Source: Pseudonocardia endophytica (GTDB lineage: Bacteria > Actinomycetota > Actinomycetes > Mycobacteriales > Pseudonocardiaceae). Taken from it: 64,000 nt of DNA. Below, piece by piece: positions 8,806-17,041 of this stretch. The notes beneath the pieces were generated by a model. That model did not search any database, was not told the origin of the DNA, and saw nothing but the letters and a program-made list of their open reading frames with translations. The stretch is taken from positions 2,108,001 to 2,172,000 of the forward strand of contig NZ_SMFZ01000001.1 in the NCBI RefSeq assembly GCF_004339565.1, given 5' to 3'. A program made the translations under genes and the position numbers. Within the stretch, counting starts at the first letter, position 1, and every line of letters starts with the position of its first letter.

Positions 8806-9518
8806 TCGTGAGCCTCCTCGAACGGCGTCTGCTCGCGGCCGCGCAGGACGACGTCGAACCGGAACGACAGCGCCCACTCCGGCTGCGTCGCATCGAGGTC
8901 GAAGCGGGACACCAACCGGTGCCGAGCGCCCTCCGGCACCGAGTTGAAGATCGGGTCCTGGGAGAACAGCGGGTCGTCCGGGAAGTACATCTGGGTCACC
9001 AGGCGCTGGGTGAACGCACGTCCGAACAGGGACAGGTGGATGTGCGCGGGGCGCCAGGCGTTGTGGTGGTTGCCCCACGGGTAGGCACCCGGCTTGATCG
9101 TGGTGAACGCGTAGTTCCCCTCGGCGTCGGTGAGCACCCGCCCGCCGCCGGAGAAGTTCGGGTCCAGCGGGGCGGGCCAGTTGTCGCGCGCGTGCCGGTA
9201 GCGCCCGGCCGCGTTCGCCTGCCAGATCTCGACGAGCGTGTCCGGCACCGGCCGCCCGTCCTCGTCGAGCACCCGCCCGGACACGACGATCCGCTGGCCG
9301 ACGGCCTCGCCGTCGTGCTGGCGCGTGAGGTCGTGGTCGTTCGGCCCGATCGGGCCGGGCAGCAACGGGCCGGTCACCTCGGTCAGCCGGTGCGGCAGGA
9401 CGATCGGCGGCTGCGACGGCGCGCGCAGGCCGGTGCTGCGGTAGCCAGGGTCGTCCAACGGCGGGTGGGTGCCGCCCGGGACCGTGCGGTAGCCGCGGAC
9501 GTGGTCGGTGGTGGTCAT
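8802..9518 (-). CDS. pcaH: Protocatechuate 3,4-dioxygenase beta subunit
   Basis: A 238-residue iron-bearing subunit. The non-heme Fe(III) ligands expected for the family (two Tyr, two His) are visible as Tyr in AAGRYRHA, Tyr in KPGAYPWGN and the His pair in RPAHIHLSLFG. DPGYRSTGLRAPSQP is the usual N-terminal signature. It joins PcaG to open the ring of protocatechuate. Its ATG overlaps the pobA stop and its stop overlaps pcaG, so the three are one tightly coupled operon. Confidence 0.94.
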   Translation of the reverse strand: MTTTDHVRGYRTVPGGTHPPLDDPGYRSTGLRAPSQPPIVLPHRLTEVTGPLLPGPIGPNDHDLTRQHDGEAVGQRIVVSGRVLDEDGRPVPDTLVEIWQANAAGRYRHARDNWPAPLDPNFSGGGRVLTDAEGNYAFTTIKPGAYPWGNHHNAWRPAHIHLSLFGRAFTQRLVTQMYFPDDPLFSQDPIFNSVPEGARHRLVSRFDLDATQPEWALSFRFDVVLRGREQTPFEEAHE

Positions 9519-10726
9519 CGGGTCCCTTCATGGGGCAGGCCCACGTAGTTCTCGGCCAGGCTCGTGGCCGCGGCGCGGCTGCCCACCGTGTAGCGGAGCT
9601 GGGACAGCTGCAGCCCGCGTCCGAACGGGCCCGCGAACTCGGAGGGGTCGTTCTCGTCGTCGAAGCGGTGCAGCATCGACGTCATCCACCAGGAGAAGTG
9701 CTCGGCTCGCCAGACCCGGCGCAGGCAGGTGTCGGAGTAGGCGTCGAGCCCGGTCTCGCTTCCGCCCTCGAACAGCGACACGAGCGCGTCCGCCAGCACC
9801 CGGACGTCGGCGATCGCGAGGTTCATGCCCTTGGCGCCGGTCGGCGGGACGATGTGCGCGGCGTCGCCCGCCAGTAACAGCCGTCCGTACCGCATCGGTT
9901 CGACGACGCGGCTGCGCATCCCGGTGACCGACGGCTTCTCGCACAACTCGCCCTCGTTGAGTCCGAACCCGTCGGCCTCGAGGCGGGTACCGAGCTCGTC
10001 CCAGATCTGGCGCTCGGACCAGGCCGCGGCGTCCGTGTCCGGGGGCACCTGCAGGTAGAGGCGGGTGACCTCGGGGCTGCGCATGGAGTACAGCGCGAAG
10101 CCGCGGTCGTGGCCGGCGTAGACGAGCTCGTCGTGCGTCGGTGCGGCCCTGGCCAGGACGCCGAGCCAGGAGAACGGGTACGTCCGCTCGGCGATCCGCA
10201 GCAGGCCGTCCGGAATGGCGGTACGGGAGACGCCGTGGAACCCGTCGCAGCCGGCGACGACGTCGCAGCGCAGCGTCCGGTCCGTTCCCGTCGCGTCCGT
10301 GAACGTGATCGACGGCGCGTCGGTGGTGACGTCGTGCAGCGCGACGTCGGAGACCTCGAACTCGACCGGGCCGCGGTGGCCGTCGACCCGGTCGGCGAGC
10401 AGGTCCTTCACGACCTCCTGCTGCCCGTAGACGGTGATCCCACGACCGACGAGGTCGGCGAAGTCGATCCGGTGGTCGCCGCCGCCGAAGCGCAGCGAGA
10501 TCCCCTCGTGCGGCATCCCCTCGCGGTCCAGACGGTCCGCGACCCCGATGCCGCGCAACAGCTCGACGGTCGGGTGCTCCAGAACGCCCGCCCGCACCCG
10601 TTGCTCCACATAGGACCGGCTGCGGGACTCCAGCACCACGGACTCGATGCCCGCGCGCTCGAGCAGGGTGGCGAGCACCAGCCCCGCGGGGCCCGCTCCG
10701 ACGATGCCGACCCTCGTCCGCTCCAC
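9515..10726 (-). CDS. pobA: 4-hydroxybenzoate 3-monooxygenase
   Basis: From the GTG at 10726 this gives 403 residues, close to the family's usual 390-400. A Rossmann FAD motif (VGIVGAGPAGLVLATLLERA) is at the N-terminus, the DG motif is in CDGFHGVSR, and the GD motif is in LLLAGDAAHIVPPTGAKGMN. It hydroxylates 4-hydroxybenzoate to protocatechuate with NAD(P)H and O2, feeding PcaHG directly downstream. The frame upstream of 10726 reads through the divergent regulator and is not coding. Expression is probably governed by the divergent IclR protein through the 66-bp gap. Confidence 0.93.
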   Translation of the reverse strand: MERTRVGIVGAGPAGLVLATLLERAGIESVVLESRSRSYVEQRVRAGVLEHPTVELLRGIGVADRLDREGMPHEGISLRFGGGDHRIDFADLVGRGITVYGQQEVVKDLLADRVDGHRGPVEFEVSDVALHDVTTDAPSITFTDATGTDRTLRCDVVAGCDGFHGVSRTAIPDGLLRIAERTYPFSWLGVLARAAPTHDELVYAGHDRGFALYSMRSPEVTRLYLQVPPDTDAAAWSERQIWDELGTRLEADGFGLNEGELCEKPSVTGMRSRVVEPMRYGRLLLAGDAAHIVPPTGAKGMNLAIADVRVLADALVSLFEGGSETGLDAYSDTCLRRVWRAEHFSWWMTSMLHRFDDENDPSEFAGPFGRGLQLSQLRYTVGSRAAATSLAENYVGLPHEGTR

Positions 10727-10792
10727 GCCGTCACCTTCCCGCACGCCCGCCCGGGCCTCGACCCGGCTTCCGCCCTGCGGAAGACTTGCAGG
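10727..10792. promoter_or_regulatory. Divergent promoter/operator gap between pobA and the IclR gene
   Basis: Only 66 bp separate the two divergent starts, so both promoters and the IclR operator must lie here or run into the coding ends. No clean palindrome stands out. A weak AG-rich stretch (gcggaagacttgcagg) serves as leader of the regulator. Confidence 0.45.
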
Positions 10793-11533
10793 ATGACGGG
10801 CGTGGCGGCGCGGGTGCTGGACGTGCTCGGCGCGTTCACCGAGGAGGCGCCGGAGCTGACGCTCACCGCGATCTCCCGCCGCACCGGGATCCCGCTGACG
10901 ACCGTGCACCGGCTGGCCGGCGAGCTCGTCGCGGGCGGTGCGCTGGAACGCGGCGAGGACGGCCGGTACCGGATCGGGCTGCGGCTCTGGGAGATCGCCG
11001 CACTCGCGCCGGCGAACCTCGGTCTGCGCGAGCGGGCGATGCCGTTCCTGGAGGACCTGCACGAGGTCACCCGGCACAACGTCACGCTGGCCGTGCCGGA
11101 CCCGGAGGACGGCAGCGAGGTCGTCTACCTGGAACGCCTGTCCGCGCGGGACGCCGTGTCGATCCTGTCCCGCACCGGGAGCCGGTTCCCCGCGCACGCG
11201 ACCGGCGTCGGGCTGGTGCTGCTCGCGCACGCCGCGCCGGAGGCCGTCGAACGGGTGCTGGCGCGGCCGCTGCGCCGGTTCACGCCGTTCACGGTGTGCG
11301 ACCCGGCCGCGGTCCGCTCGACCCTGGCCTCCGTGCGGAGCTGCGGGTTCGTGATATCCGACCGGCAGATCGAGGAGGTGTCGCTCTCGGTCGCCGCGCC
11401 GGTGCGCCACGGCCACGGTCCGGTCGTCGCCGCGCTGTCGATCGTCGTACCGGCGGACGGGACGAACCCGCACACGTACGTCCCGGCGGTCCGGGCCGCG
11501 GCGCGCGGGATCAGCCGGGCGCTCGGATCGTGA
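10793..11533 (+). CDS. IclR family transcriptional regulator (PobR/PcaR-like)
   Basis: A 246-residue protein. The N-terminal winged helix contains LTLTAISRRTGIPLTTVHRLAGELVAGGAL (about 20-49, recognition helix in TTVHRLA), followed by the IclR effector domain with GSRFPAHATGVGLVLLA and SLSVAAPVRHGHGPVVAALS. Its place divergent from pobA-pcaHG strongly implies it senses 4-hydroxybenzoate or protocatechuate and controls that operon; whether it activates or represses is not visible. An epoxide hydrolase gene follows after 46 bp. Confidence 0.88.
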   Translation: MTGVAARVLDVLGAFTEEAPELTLTAISRRTGIPLTTVHRLAGELVAGGALERGEDGRYRIGLRLWEIAALAPANLGLRERAMPFLEDLHEVTRHNVTLAVPDPEDGSEVVYLERLSARDAVSILSRTGSRFPAHATGVGLVLLAHAAPEAVERVLARPLRRFTPFTVCDPAAVRSTLASVRSCGFVISDRQIEEVSLSVAAPVRHGHGPVVAALSIVVPADGTNPHTYVPAVRAAARGISRALGS

Positions 11534-11579
11534 TCCTTCCGATGCTCCCCCGGTGCGCGCCGCGTGCCACGGTGGCCGG

Positions 11580-12713
11580 GTGCGCGACTTCCGCATCGAG
11601 ATCCCCGACGCCGAGCTCGACGACCTGCGCGAGCGCCTCGCCCGCGCCCGGTGGCCCGAGCCGGCGACGGTGGACGGCTGGACCCAGGGCGTCCCGCTGG
11701 ACTACGCGCAGGAGCTCTGCGAGTACTGGCGGACCCGCTACGACTGGCGGCGGGTCGAGGCCGAGATCAACGCCTACCCCCAGTACCGCACGGAGCTCGA
11801 CGGCGGCGGCGACGACTCGGTCGAGATCCACGTGCTGCACGCGCGGTCGCCACACGACGGGGCCCTGCCGCTGCTGCTGACCCACGGCTGGCCGGGGTCG
11901 ATCGTCGAGTTCCTGGACGTGCTGCCGTCGCTGATCGACCCGCCGGACCCGGCCGACGCGTTCCACGTGGTGCTGCCGACGCTGCCCGGCTACGGGTTCT
12001 CCGGGAAGCCGTCGGTCACCGGATGGGGCGTGGAGCGGATCGCGGTCGCCTGGGCACAGCTGATGGACCGGCTCGGCTACGAGCGGTTCGGCGCGCAGGG
12101 CGGTGACTGGGGCTCGATGGTCACCGCCGCGCTCGGGACGGCCGCCCCCGAGATGCTGGCCGGCATCCACCTCACGATGCCCCTGGCCCAGAAGCCGGAC
12201 GACGACGACCAGCCGCTGTCACCGTCGGAGAAGGCGGCGAAGAGGTTCAACCAGACGTTCCAGCGGCTCGGCAGCGGCTACTCCGCCGAGCAGTCCACCC
12301 GTCCGCAGACGATCGGGTACGGGCTCGTCGACTCCCCCGTGGCGCAGTGCACGTGGATCGTCGAGAAGTTCTGGGACTGGACCGACTGCGCCGGGCATCC
12401 GGAGAACGTGATCTCGCGGGACCGGTTGCTGGACAACGTGATGATGTACTGGCTGAACGGGGCGGGCGCGTCGTCCGCCCGGTTGTACTGGGAGAGCTAC
12501 GCCCGACGGCGGATGGACGAGGTGACCGTCCCGACCGGTGTGGCCCAGTTCCCGCACGAGATGGCCAGGCTGCCCCGGCGCTGGCTGGAGCGGAGGTTCA
12601 CCGACCTGCGCCGCTTCACCGTGCCCGAGGTGGGTGGGCACTTCGCGTCGTTGGAACAACCGGAGACGTTCGTCGACGACGTGCGCGCGTTCTTCCGTGA
12701 GGTGCGGGGGTAG
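11580..12713 (+). CDS. Epoxide hydrolase with EHN N-terminal domain
   Basis: A 377-residue protein from the GTG at 11580 (an earlier in-frame GTG at 11553 would add nine residues). The EHN domain starts FRIEIPDAELDDLRERLARA, followed by the alpha/beta hydrolase core: LTHGWPGSIVEF (oxyanion), GGDWGSMV (nucleophile Asp) and VGGHFASLEQPE (catalytic His). The family resembles microsomal epoxide hydrolase and hydrolyses epoxides to diols. It may be co-transcribed with the IclR gene; a role in aromatic or terpene catabolism is inferred. Confidence 0.85.
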   Translation: MRDFRIEIPDAELDDLRERLARARWPEPATVDGWTQGVPLDYAQELCEYWRTRYDWRRVEAEINAYPQYRTELDGGGDDSVEIHVLHARSPHDGALPLLLTHGWPGSIVEFLDVLPSLIDPPDPADAFHVVLPTLPGYGFSGKPSVTGWGVERIAVAWAQLMDRLGYERFGAQGGDWGSMVTAALGTAAPEMLAGIHLTMPLAQKPDDDDQPLSPSEKAAKRFNQTFQRLGSGYSAEQSTRPQTIGYGLVDSPVAQCTWIVEKFWDWTDCAGHPENVISRDRLLDNVMMYWLNGAGASSARLYWESYARRRMDEVTVPTGVAQFPHEMARLPRRWLERRFTDLRRFTVPEVGGHFASLEQPETFVDDVRAFFREVRG

Positions 12714-12760
12714 GGCTCCGTCGTCCGCTCACTCGGATCCGCCCCGCTCGATCCGCACAC

Positions 12761-12844
12761 TGATCCGCAGAACGCGCGTCGGAACGGAGAACGCGCGCGT
12801 CCGGGCACGCGCGTTCTCCCACGACGAGCGCGTTCCGCGGATCA
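12761..12844. repeat. Nested inverted repeat between convergent genes
   Basis: Outer arms 12761-12777 (TGATCCGCAGAACGCGC) and 12828-12844 are complementary over 17 bp with one mismatch. Inside lies a second hairpin, GAGAACGCGCG at 12787-12797 with CGCGCGTTCTC at 12808-12818. The words GAACGCGC and GCGCGTTC therefore occur four times in alternating orientation. It may serve as a bidirectional terminator for the epoxide hydrolase and MFS genes, but it is more elaborate than the simple hairpins elsewhere here. Confidence 0.75.
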
Positions 12845-12862
12845 TGACCGACCCACCCGCTC

Positions 12863-14050
12863 TCAGTACTCGAGCCTCGGGAGGTGCGCCCGCGAGTACC
12901 GCAGGACCACGGTCGATCCGGCCAGGGCCACGAGCGCGAGTCCGGCGAGGAGCACGTCGTACCCGGCCACCGAGGACAGGACCGCCAGGATCGACGGGAC
13001 GAGGAACCCCAGGTAGGCCAGCGCGTAGTACGCCCCGGTCAGGGGCGCGATGTTGTCCGGATGCGCGATGCGTCCGATCTCCTGCAGGCCGGCGACGAGC
13101 GCGATCCCGTAGGCGACGCCGAGCGTCACCGCGGCCAGCAGCGCGACGACCGGCGAGCGGACGACGGCCGCGAGCGTGCCGGCCACCATCCCGGCGGTCA
13201 TGACGAGCATCGCGACGATCACGGCGCGGGCGCTCGACGGCCGGTCGAGACGGCGCACGAACGGCTGGACCAGCGCCCCCGCGCCGAGCGTGCACACGAC
13301 GAGCAGCGTCGAGTACGCCAGCCCCCAGCTCCCGACGCGGTCGCCGACGAGCTGCGGCATGACCGCGTAGGCCACGCCGGCCGACCCGAAGATCCACGGC
13401 GCCATCGGCAGCACGACCCGCAGGAACCGCGGATGCCGCATCCCCGCCAGGCGGCCGCGCAGGCGCTGGTCGGACGGACCGGTCGGCACCGGCCGCGTCT
13501 CCGGCGTGCGGAGCGCGACGACGAGAGCGGCGCTCGCGCACACCGCGTGCACGACGTACGGCAGCACCATCGGCCACGGGCCCCACTGCGCCAGCACACC
13601 GGCGATGCCCGCGCCGAGACCGAAGCCGAGCGTGAGCCACAGCGCGCCCCGCCGTACCGCCACCGGGTGCGAGGCGCCGCGCGCACGGGACAGCTCGGCG
13701 ACCCAGACCGTCCCGACCGCCATCGCCGCGGCCGCACCCAGCCCGGTCACGAACCGGCCGGCCGCGATCCACGCGACGCCGGGGATCGTCAGCAGCACGC
13801 TGGCCAGCACGCTGAGGACGGTGCCGCCGATCATCACGCGCCTGCGGCCCCACCGCTCGGAGAGCGTGCCCGCCGTCAGCAGGCCGGGGACCAGCCCGAA
13901 CACGTAGGCACCGAGCAGCGCGTCGACCGTGACCGTCGACCAGCCGTTCGCGCGGTACATCACGAGCAGCGGCGTGAACTGGTTGCCGCCCCACCCGCAG
14001 GCGAAGACGGTCGCCGCGGCGGGCCACCAGTGACCGGTCCGCGCGCTCAC
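12863..14050 (-). CDS. MFS transporter
   Basis: A 395-residue protein with about 12 hydrophobic segments. The motif after TM2 is GTLSERWGRRRVMIGG, the major facilitator signature (G-x-L-x-[DE]-R-x-G-R-R). GTVLSVLASVLLTIPG and GRFVTGLGAAAAMAVGTVWV follow as TM3-TM4. It starts at a GTG overlapping the stop of the upstream GntR gene, so the two are co-transcribed and the transporter is probably induced by the GntR ligand. The substrate (drug efflux or metabolite) cannot be told. Confidence 0.87.
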   Translation of the reverse strand: MSARTGHWWPAAATVFACGWGGNQFTPLLVMYRANGWSTVTVDALLGAYVFGLVPGLLTAGTLSERWGRRRVMIGGTVLSVLASVLLTIPGVAWIAAGRFVTGLGAAAAMAVGTVWVAELSRARGASHPVAVRRGALWLTLGFGLGAGIAGVLAQWGPWPMVLPYVVHAVCASAALVVALRTPETRPVPTGPSDQRLRGRLAGMRHPRFLRVVLPMAPWIFGSAGVAYAVMPQLVGDRVGSWGLAYSTLLVVCTLGAGALVQPFVRRLDRPSSARAVIVAMLVMTAGMVAGTLAAVVRSPVVALLAAVTLGVAYGIALVAGLQEIGRIAHPDNIAPLTGAYYALAYLGFLVPSILAVLSSVAGYDVLLAGLALVALAGSTVVLRYSRAHLPRLEY

Positions 14051-14676
14051 CGCCGGTGGGTCCCGTCCAGGTGGGCCCGCAGCGCGGTCTCGAACGCGGC
14101 CACGTCGCCGGACTCGACGATCGTGACCAGCTCGGCGTGCTCGTCGAGGACCTGGGCGATGAATCGCGGGTCACCGTCGATCGCGCGGACGGTCATCCGG
14201 CGCTGGCGGTCGGCGAGCGTCCGGTAGAAGCGGCCGGTCAGCGCGTTCCCGCCGGCCGCCACGATGGCCCGGTGGAACGCCTCGTCGGCACGGGCGAACG
14301 CGTCCATGTCGTCGGGGAGGGCGTGCTCCCGTTGCTCGTCCAGCGCCGCCCGCAGCTCCGCGACGGCGGCCGGCACGGCGGCGGGCGTGCGCACGAGACG
14401 GCGGACGGCGGCCGTCTCGATCGCCTCGCGGGCGTCGAGGACGTCGTCGGCCTCCCCCGGCGGAACGGGGACGACGACGGCACCGCGCTTCGGGATCAGC
14501 GACAGCAGCTCCTCGGCCTCCAGCCGCAGGAACGCCTCGCGCACCGGGGTGCGGCTCATCCCGAGCTGCTCCGCGACCTCACCCTCGCTCAGCAGGCGGC
14601 CCGCGGCGAGTTCGCCGGAGAGCACCCGCTCCTTGGTCAGTGCGTAGGCGCGCTCGGCAGCAGCGGGTTCGGGCAT
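14047..14676 (-). CDS. GntR family regulator, FadR/FCD subfamily
   Basis: A 209-residue protein. The N-terminal winged helix (about 1-70) contains LLSEGEVAEQLGMSRTPVREAFLRLEAE, the GntR recognition pattern. The C-terminal helical FCD domain has Asp/His metal- or ligand-site residues (DAFARADEAFHRAIVAAGGN). It is first in an operon with the MFS transporter, overlapping by 4 bp. A tandem repeat 19-42 bp upstream of its start is a likely autoregulatory operator. Confidence 0.88.
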   Translation of the reverse strand: MPEPAAAERAYALTKERVLSGELAAGRLLSEGEVAEQLGMSRTPVREAFLRLEAEELLSLIPKRGAVVVPVPPGEADDVLDAREAIETAAVRRLVRTPAAVPAAVAELRAALDEQREHALPDDMDAFARADEAFHRAIVAAGGNALTGRFYRTLADRQRRMTVRAIDGDPRFIAQVLDEHAELVTIVESGDVAAFETALRAHLDGTHRR

Positions 14677-14694
14677 GCCGGCACTCTACCCCAT

Positions 14695-14718
14695 CTTGTA
14701 TCCATGCTTGTATCTATG
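14695..14718. promoter_or_regulatory. Tandem 12-bp operator-like repeat upstream of the GntR gene
   Basis: CTTGTATCCATG and CTTGTATCTATG are adjacent direct repeats differing at one base, in the most AT-rich stretch nearby and 19 bp upstream of the GntR start. TTGTAT half-sites resemble GntR-family operators. Autoregulation is inferred. Confidence 0.5.
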
Positions 14719-14761
14719 CTGCGGCGGACAGGACGGACCGGAGGCCGCCGGGTCGTCGCAC

Positions 14762-14881
14762 GTGGAGCGCCTCCACCTCGACATCACCCGGGTGCGCGGG
14801 GACACCGGGTTCCGGCCCGAGTTCGACGTGGACCGTGCTGTGCCGGACCACGTCGGCCGGCTACGACACCACGAGCGCTGA
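14762..14881 (+). pseudogene. Remnant of an NAD-dependent epimerase/dehydratase C-terminus
   Basis: About 40 codons to a TGA at 14879-14881 read VERLHLDITRVRGDTGFRPE and FDVDRAVPDHVGRLRHHER. This resembles the last 40 residues of extended SDR epimerases (D-x-[ST]-R-x-R-x-D-T-G-F-x-P...). Nothing upstream in any frame supplies the Rossmann domain. It is best explained as a decayed gene end left after a deletion or rearrangement between the GntR and FIST genes. Confidence 0.5.
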
Positions 14882-14896
14882 GGCTGCACCACACCG

Positions 14897-16090
14897 TCAG
14901 TCGAACAGCAGCACCGAGGCCGTGAAGCCGTGCAGGTGGTTGCGCCCCGCGACCGGGCCGACCTCGCCGGCGGCGAACAGGCCGACGACGGGCACGTCGT
15001 CGCCACCGTCGCCGAGGCGCTCGCGCACGACCCGCACGTCGTGGTCGGAGGTGCCGAACATGCTCGCGCCGCGGCCGTTGCAGGAGAACAGGAGCGCGCC
15101 ACGGGCCGGTCGTCCGTCGAGCGCCTGCCCGAGCAGTTCGACGAGGTCCTGCTCGGCCCCGGCGACGTCGCGCACCTGGAACCGGACCGTCCGCCCGACC
15201 TCCACCGGCTCGCCGACGACGACCGCGCCGGTGTCCTGGTCCATCCCCATCACCGGACGGATCAGGAAGTCGCCGCGCTCGTGCTCCTCGGCGTACTCGT
15301 CGAGCGCCGTCCCGACCTGCAGGCCGCGCAGCGCGTTCTCCCGCTCCCCGGTGTCCAGCGCCATGACGATCTTCCGGAGTTGTTCGCCCGCCGGCTGACC
15401 GGCGAGCTCGACGAGGCGGTTCTGCTCGGAGCGGGTGACGATCATAGCCGGGCCGATCGGGCGACAGCCCTGGCTGACGACGGTCCGCGCGGACACCGGC
15501 CCGCCGAGCAGCAGGCCGACCGCGCCGTCGCGGTGCGCCTCGCCGTCGAGGAACAACCGGTTCGCACCCGGCAGGCCGGCGGCGCTGGCCAGGCCGCCCA
15601 TCACGCGCAGGTCCGGGAAGCGGTCGTTGACGTCGTCGAGAAGCCCGCCGACCGGGAACGAGTACGGGTCGGCCAGCAGGAGCGCGACCCGGTCGTCGGC
15701 GGCCGGTTCCGGCAGCCCGTCGAACGTCATGCCGCGGTCCGCCGTCATCTCGGCGGTCAGTGTCAGTGGCGTGATCGTCACCCCGGGCAGCGTCGCGGCC
15801 CAGACCGCGACGGCCGGCTCGTGCTCCACACCACGCGCGTCGCCGATCACGCCGTGCGCGGTCGCGCCGACACAGGCCCTGGCCCCGGCACGCTCCATCA
15901 CGCGCCGCCCGGCCTGCTCGGCCAGGTCGGTGCGGTTGCCGCGACCGGGGCTGACGAACAGCACCACCAGGTCGGGGACGGCACCGTCGAGCCCGGCGAG
16001 CGCGAGGTCGACGGCCTCGTCGGCGGCGGCCGGGAGGTCGTCGCCGACCCCGAGTCCCTGACCGAAGCGGGAACGTCCGGTGTCGGTCAT
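14897..16090 (-). CDS. FIST domain signal-transduction protein
   Basis: A 397-residue protein. The N-terminal FIST domain covers roughly residues 25-215 (DLVVLFVSPGRG, ACVGATAHGVIGD) and FIST-C the remainder (FLIRPVMGMD, GALLFSCNGRGASMFG, VVGLFAAGEVGPV). FIST domains are thought to bind small ligands such as amino acids and usually sit in sensory proteins; here the domain stands alone. Its start overlaps the sodX stop in an ATGA, so it is co-transcribed with the Ni-SOD maturation protease. A link to nickel or redox sensing is speculative. Confidence 0.85.
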   Translation of the reverse strand: MTDTGRSRFGQGLGVGDDLPAAADEAVDLALAGLDGAVPDLVVLFVSPGRGNRTDLAEQAGRRVMERAGARACVGATAHGVIGDARGVEHEPAVAVWAATLPGVTITPLTLTAEMTADRGMTFDGLPEPAADDRVALLLADPYSFPVGGLLDDVNDRFPDLRVMGGLASAAGLPGANRLFLDGEAHRDGAVGLLLGGPVSARTVVSQGCRPIGPAMIVTRSEQNRLVELAGQPAGEQLRKIVMALDTGERENALRGLQVGTALDEYAEEHERGDFLIRPVMGMDQDTGAVVVGEPVEVGRTVRFQVRDVAGAEQDLVELLGQALDGRPARGALLFSCNGRGASMFGTSDHDVRVVRERLGDGGDDVPVVGLFAAGEVGPVAGRNHLHGFTASVLLFD

Positions 16091-16425
16091 GGGGCCTCCT
16101 CGCGCCGTCCGGGAAGCGTAGTCGGCGCAGGTCGCAGGCGGAACGGGAGCGGCCAGAGCCGGAACAGGGCGACCCCGACGACCCGGGCCGGGCCGAGCGT
16201 GCGGGAGTCGGTCGAGCCGAACGGGTTGTCCCCGCGCACCCACCAGCCGTCGCCCTCAGGGCGCACGGCGCGCTTCAGCGAGAGCTGGTCCGGTCGTGCC
16301 GCCCACCGGACCAGCACGACGTCGCCCGCACGGGCCAGCGCGCCGAAGCGGACGGCGAGGACGTCGCCGTCGGCCAGGGTCGGGGACATCGACGGTCCCC
16401 GGCACACGACCCGTCGCCACCTCAT
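16087..16425 (-). CDS. sodX: Nickel superoxide dismutase maturation protease (SodX, S26 signal peptidase-like)
   Basis: A 112-residue S26-type peptidase: catalytic Ser12 in CRGPSMSPTL, Lys51 in QLSLKRAV, and box WWVRGDNPFGSTDSR. It removes the N-terminal leader of SodN to expose the His that coordinates nickel. It is divergent from sodN with about 100 bp between starts, the standard arrangement in actinomycetes, and overlaps the downstream FIST gene by 4 bp. It has no clear membrane anchor, which fits a cytoplasmic protease. Confidence 0.9.
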   Translation of the reverse strand: MRWRRVVCRGPSMSPTLADGDVLAVRFGALARAGDVVLVRWAARPDQLSLKRAVRPEGDGWWVRGDNPFGSTDSRTLGPARVVGVALFRLWPLPFRLRPAPTTLPGRREEAP

Positions 16426-16527
16426 CCGGCCATTGTGGTCTCCACCGGGCGACCTGCCGTCGCTCGCCACCGCTAGTAGGGTCTGTCCCGCCAGAACGAT
16501 CAGTATCACCAGGGAGGAACTGTGCGG

Positions 16528-16929
16528 ATGACCCGCATTCTCCGCCCGCGGCTGGAGGCCACCGCGCACTGCGACCTCCCCTGCGGCGTGTACGACCCGG
16601 CCCAGGCGCGGATCGAGGCCGAGTCGGTCAAGGCGGTCCAGGAGAAGTACCAGGGCAACGAGGACCCGGATTTCCGGGCTCGTGCCATCGAGATCAAGGA
16701 GCAGCGCTCCGACCTGGTCAAGCACCACCTGTGGGTGCTGTGGACGGACTACTTCAAGCCACCGCACTTCGAGAAGTACCCGGAGCTCCACGAGCTGTTC
16801 AACAAGGCCACCAAGGCCGCCGGCGCGACCGGCACGAAGGGCTCGAACGACCCGAAGACGGGCCAGGAGCTGCTGGACTACATCGCCCAGATCGACAAGA
16901 TCTTCTGGGAGACCAAGCAGGCTGCCTGA
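16528..16929 (+). CDS. sodN: Nickel-containing superoxide dismutase
   Basis: A 133-residue four-helix-bundle SOD. The nickel hook HCDLPCG starts at His14. Processing before it leaves His1, Cys2 and Cys6 as ligands, so residues 1-13 are the leader cut by SodX. The ATG at 16528 is preferred because AGGGAGGA (16511-16518) then has a 9-nt spacing; the GTG at 16522 would leave only 3. The enzyme detoxifies cytoplasmic superoxide and is made when nickel is available. A 21-bp terminator hairpin follows. Confidence 0.95.
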   Translation: MTRILRPRLEATAHCDLPCGVYDPAQARIEAESVKAVQEKYQGNEDPDFRARAIEIKEQRSDLVKHHLWVLWTDYFKPPHFEKYPELHELFNKATKAAGATGTKGSNDPKTGQELLDYIAQIDKIFWETKQAA

Positions 16930-16940
16930 CCAGCCACGCC

Positions 16941-16990
16941 GAAACGACGCTGACCAGCGGGAACGACATCCCGCCGGTCAGCGTCGTTTC
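16941..16990. terminator. Bidirectional terminator between sodN and the acyl-CoA dehydrogenase gene
   Basis: GAAACGACGCTGACC-A-GCGGGA pairs with TCCCGC-C-GGTCAGCGTCGTTTC around ACGACA: 21 bp with one A/C mismatch. The symmetric position between convergent genes suits both strands. Confidence 0.85.
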
Positions 16991-17041
16991 ACGTTCTCGG
17001 GTGGTGCCCCGCGGACCGGGGACGGCCCCGGCCGACCGGCC

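Noticed and set aside
8260..9531. A single long frame suggesting a pcaH-pcaG fusion
   Set aside because: The N-terminal part is another frame of pcaH; both genes have their own starts and a 4-bp overlap.
9515..11596. A 693-codon minus-strand frame spanning the IclR gene and pobA
   Set aside because: Only the part from 10726 downstream matches PobA; the rest is antisense of a clear IclR gene.
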